Below, one piece after another: positions 6,632 to 6,800 of a DNA stretch of 6,800 bases. The translations under genes were made by a program, and so were the position numbers. Source of the stretch: Oscillospiraceae bacterium (GTDB lineage Bacteria > Bacillota > Clostridia > Oscillospirales > Ruminococcaceae); the NCBI GenBank assembly GCA_900765125.1, contig CAAFQL010000188.1, positions 1-6,800 on the forward strand. Direction: 5' to 3'. Position 1 is the stretch's first letter; each line of letters starts with the position of its first letter. The notes under the pieces are model-generated. The model saw only the letters and a program-made list of their open reading frames with translations, ran no database searches and had not been told where the DNA came from.

Positions 6632-6651
6632 TGTGACGAAATGTAACGAAA
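6632..6651. repeat. Tandem pair of 10-base repeats, TGTGACGAAA TGTAACGAAA
   Basis: Two adjacent 10-base units (6632-6641 and 6642-6651) differ at a single position. They lie between the end of the right-edge gene and the promoter-like sequence at 6490-6518. Direct repeats spaced by about one helical turn can be sites for response regulators, but two copies may be chance. The rest of 6519-6673 shows no supported gene. Confidence 0.35.
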
Positions 6652-6673
6652 CCCAAGACTCTCAATTATGACT

Positions 6674-6800
6674 TCATAGAACGCAATGCTCCACGAACAT
6701 CACATCTGACCCCCCGATCACCTCCGCTTTCACTTTCCGTTTCAGCAACTCAAAATCTGGCTTTCTGTCAGATAGATCATGCGCATCACTGCCGAACACA
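6674..6800 (-). CDS. C-terminal end of a PHP-family metal-dependent phosphatase/hydrolase (partial)
   Basis: The minus-strand frame is open from the right edge and ends in TGA at 6676-6674, giving 41 residues. It begins VFGSDAHDLSDRKPDFELLK and ends GGSDVMFVEHCVL. The GSDAH motif matches the last metal-binding motif of PHP-domain proteins, in which Asp and His bind metal. About 36 residues after this motif is a usual distance to the C terminus in the CpsB/YwqE-type tyrosine phosphatases of Firmicutes, and those proteins also have an 'SDAHn...R.P' pattern. Other PHP enzymes, such as histidinol-phosphatase relatives, are possible. The start and most of the gene lie outside the window. Bases 6691-6790 are about 50% GC, higher than the dockerin gene. 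No clear hairpin terminator follows the stop. Confidence 0.6.
   Translation of the reverse strand, partial: VFGSDAHDLSDRKPDFELLKRKVKAEVIGGSDVMFVEHCVL

Noticed and set aside
6484..6634. Minus-strand open stretch of about 48 codons (KFLKEVFNEDIKALKTTIKV...)
   Set aside because: It starts after a stop with no convincing start codon or ribosome site, overlaps the promoter-like sequence, and I do not recognise it. It may be a gene fragment but cannot be supported.

Overview
The window looks like a piece of a low-to-moderate-GC Firmicute, most likely a Ruminococcus or close relative of the rumen or gut. The main reason is the secreted protein at 4189-6225. It combines a signal peptide, a Thr-rich linker and a C-terminal type I dockerin ending in the 'ADL..D....FDL..LKRMLL' pattern that is typical of Ruminococcus cellulosomal proteins. 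Strong AGGAGG-type ribosome sites and near-consensus sigma-A promoters fit this. The assignment is an inference from protein style, not from a database match.

Layout, left to right. Bases 1-93 may hold the 3' end of a plus-strand gene of unknown function. A hairpin at 141-169 separates it from a three-gene operon on the minus strand, transcribed right to left: a TetR-family repressor (3308-3904), an ABC transporter ATPase (2533-3294) and a two-FtsX-domain ABC permease (222-2531). The genes are tightly packed, with 13 bases between the first two and 1 base between the last two. The operon promoter has perfect TTGACA and TATAAT hexamers 17 bases apart. It is bracketed by two related palindromes that are very probably the repressor's operators. 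This is a self-contained, self-regulated export or resistance module: the repressor should release DNA when it binds a compound, and the ATPase and permease should then handle that compound.

Upstream of this operon lies the dockerin gene, also on the minus strand, closed by a strong hairpin terminator at 4101-4131. Its product should be exported and attached to a cohesin-bearing scaffold. No recognisable glycoside hydrolase is present. The middle of the protein has repeated short beta-strand motifs that suggest a beta-propeller.

The dockerin gene's upstream region (6226-6673, no intact gene) contains a decayed and internally deleted IS5-family transposase, in which an N-terminal piece is joined directly to a C-terminal piece. 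A promoter-like sequence sits just before it, and a short tandem repeat lies further upstream. At the right edge, 6674-6800 encodes the C-terminal end of what looks like a PHP-family metal-dependent phosphatase or hydrolase on the minus strand. This segment is visibly richer in GC than the dockerin gene.

Nothing here proves a new system. The points most worth following are the dockerin protein with an unassigned propeller-like core, the two-operator promoter, and the IS remnant that now forms the dockerin gene's leader.
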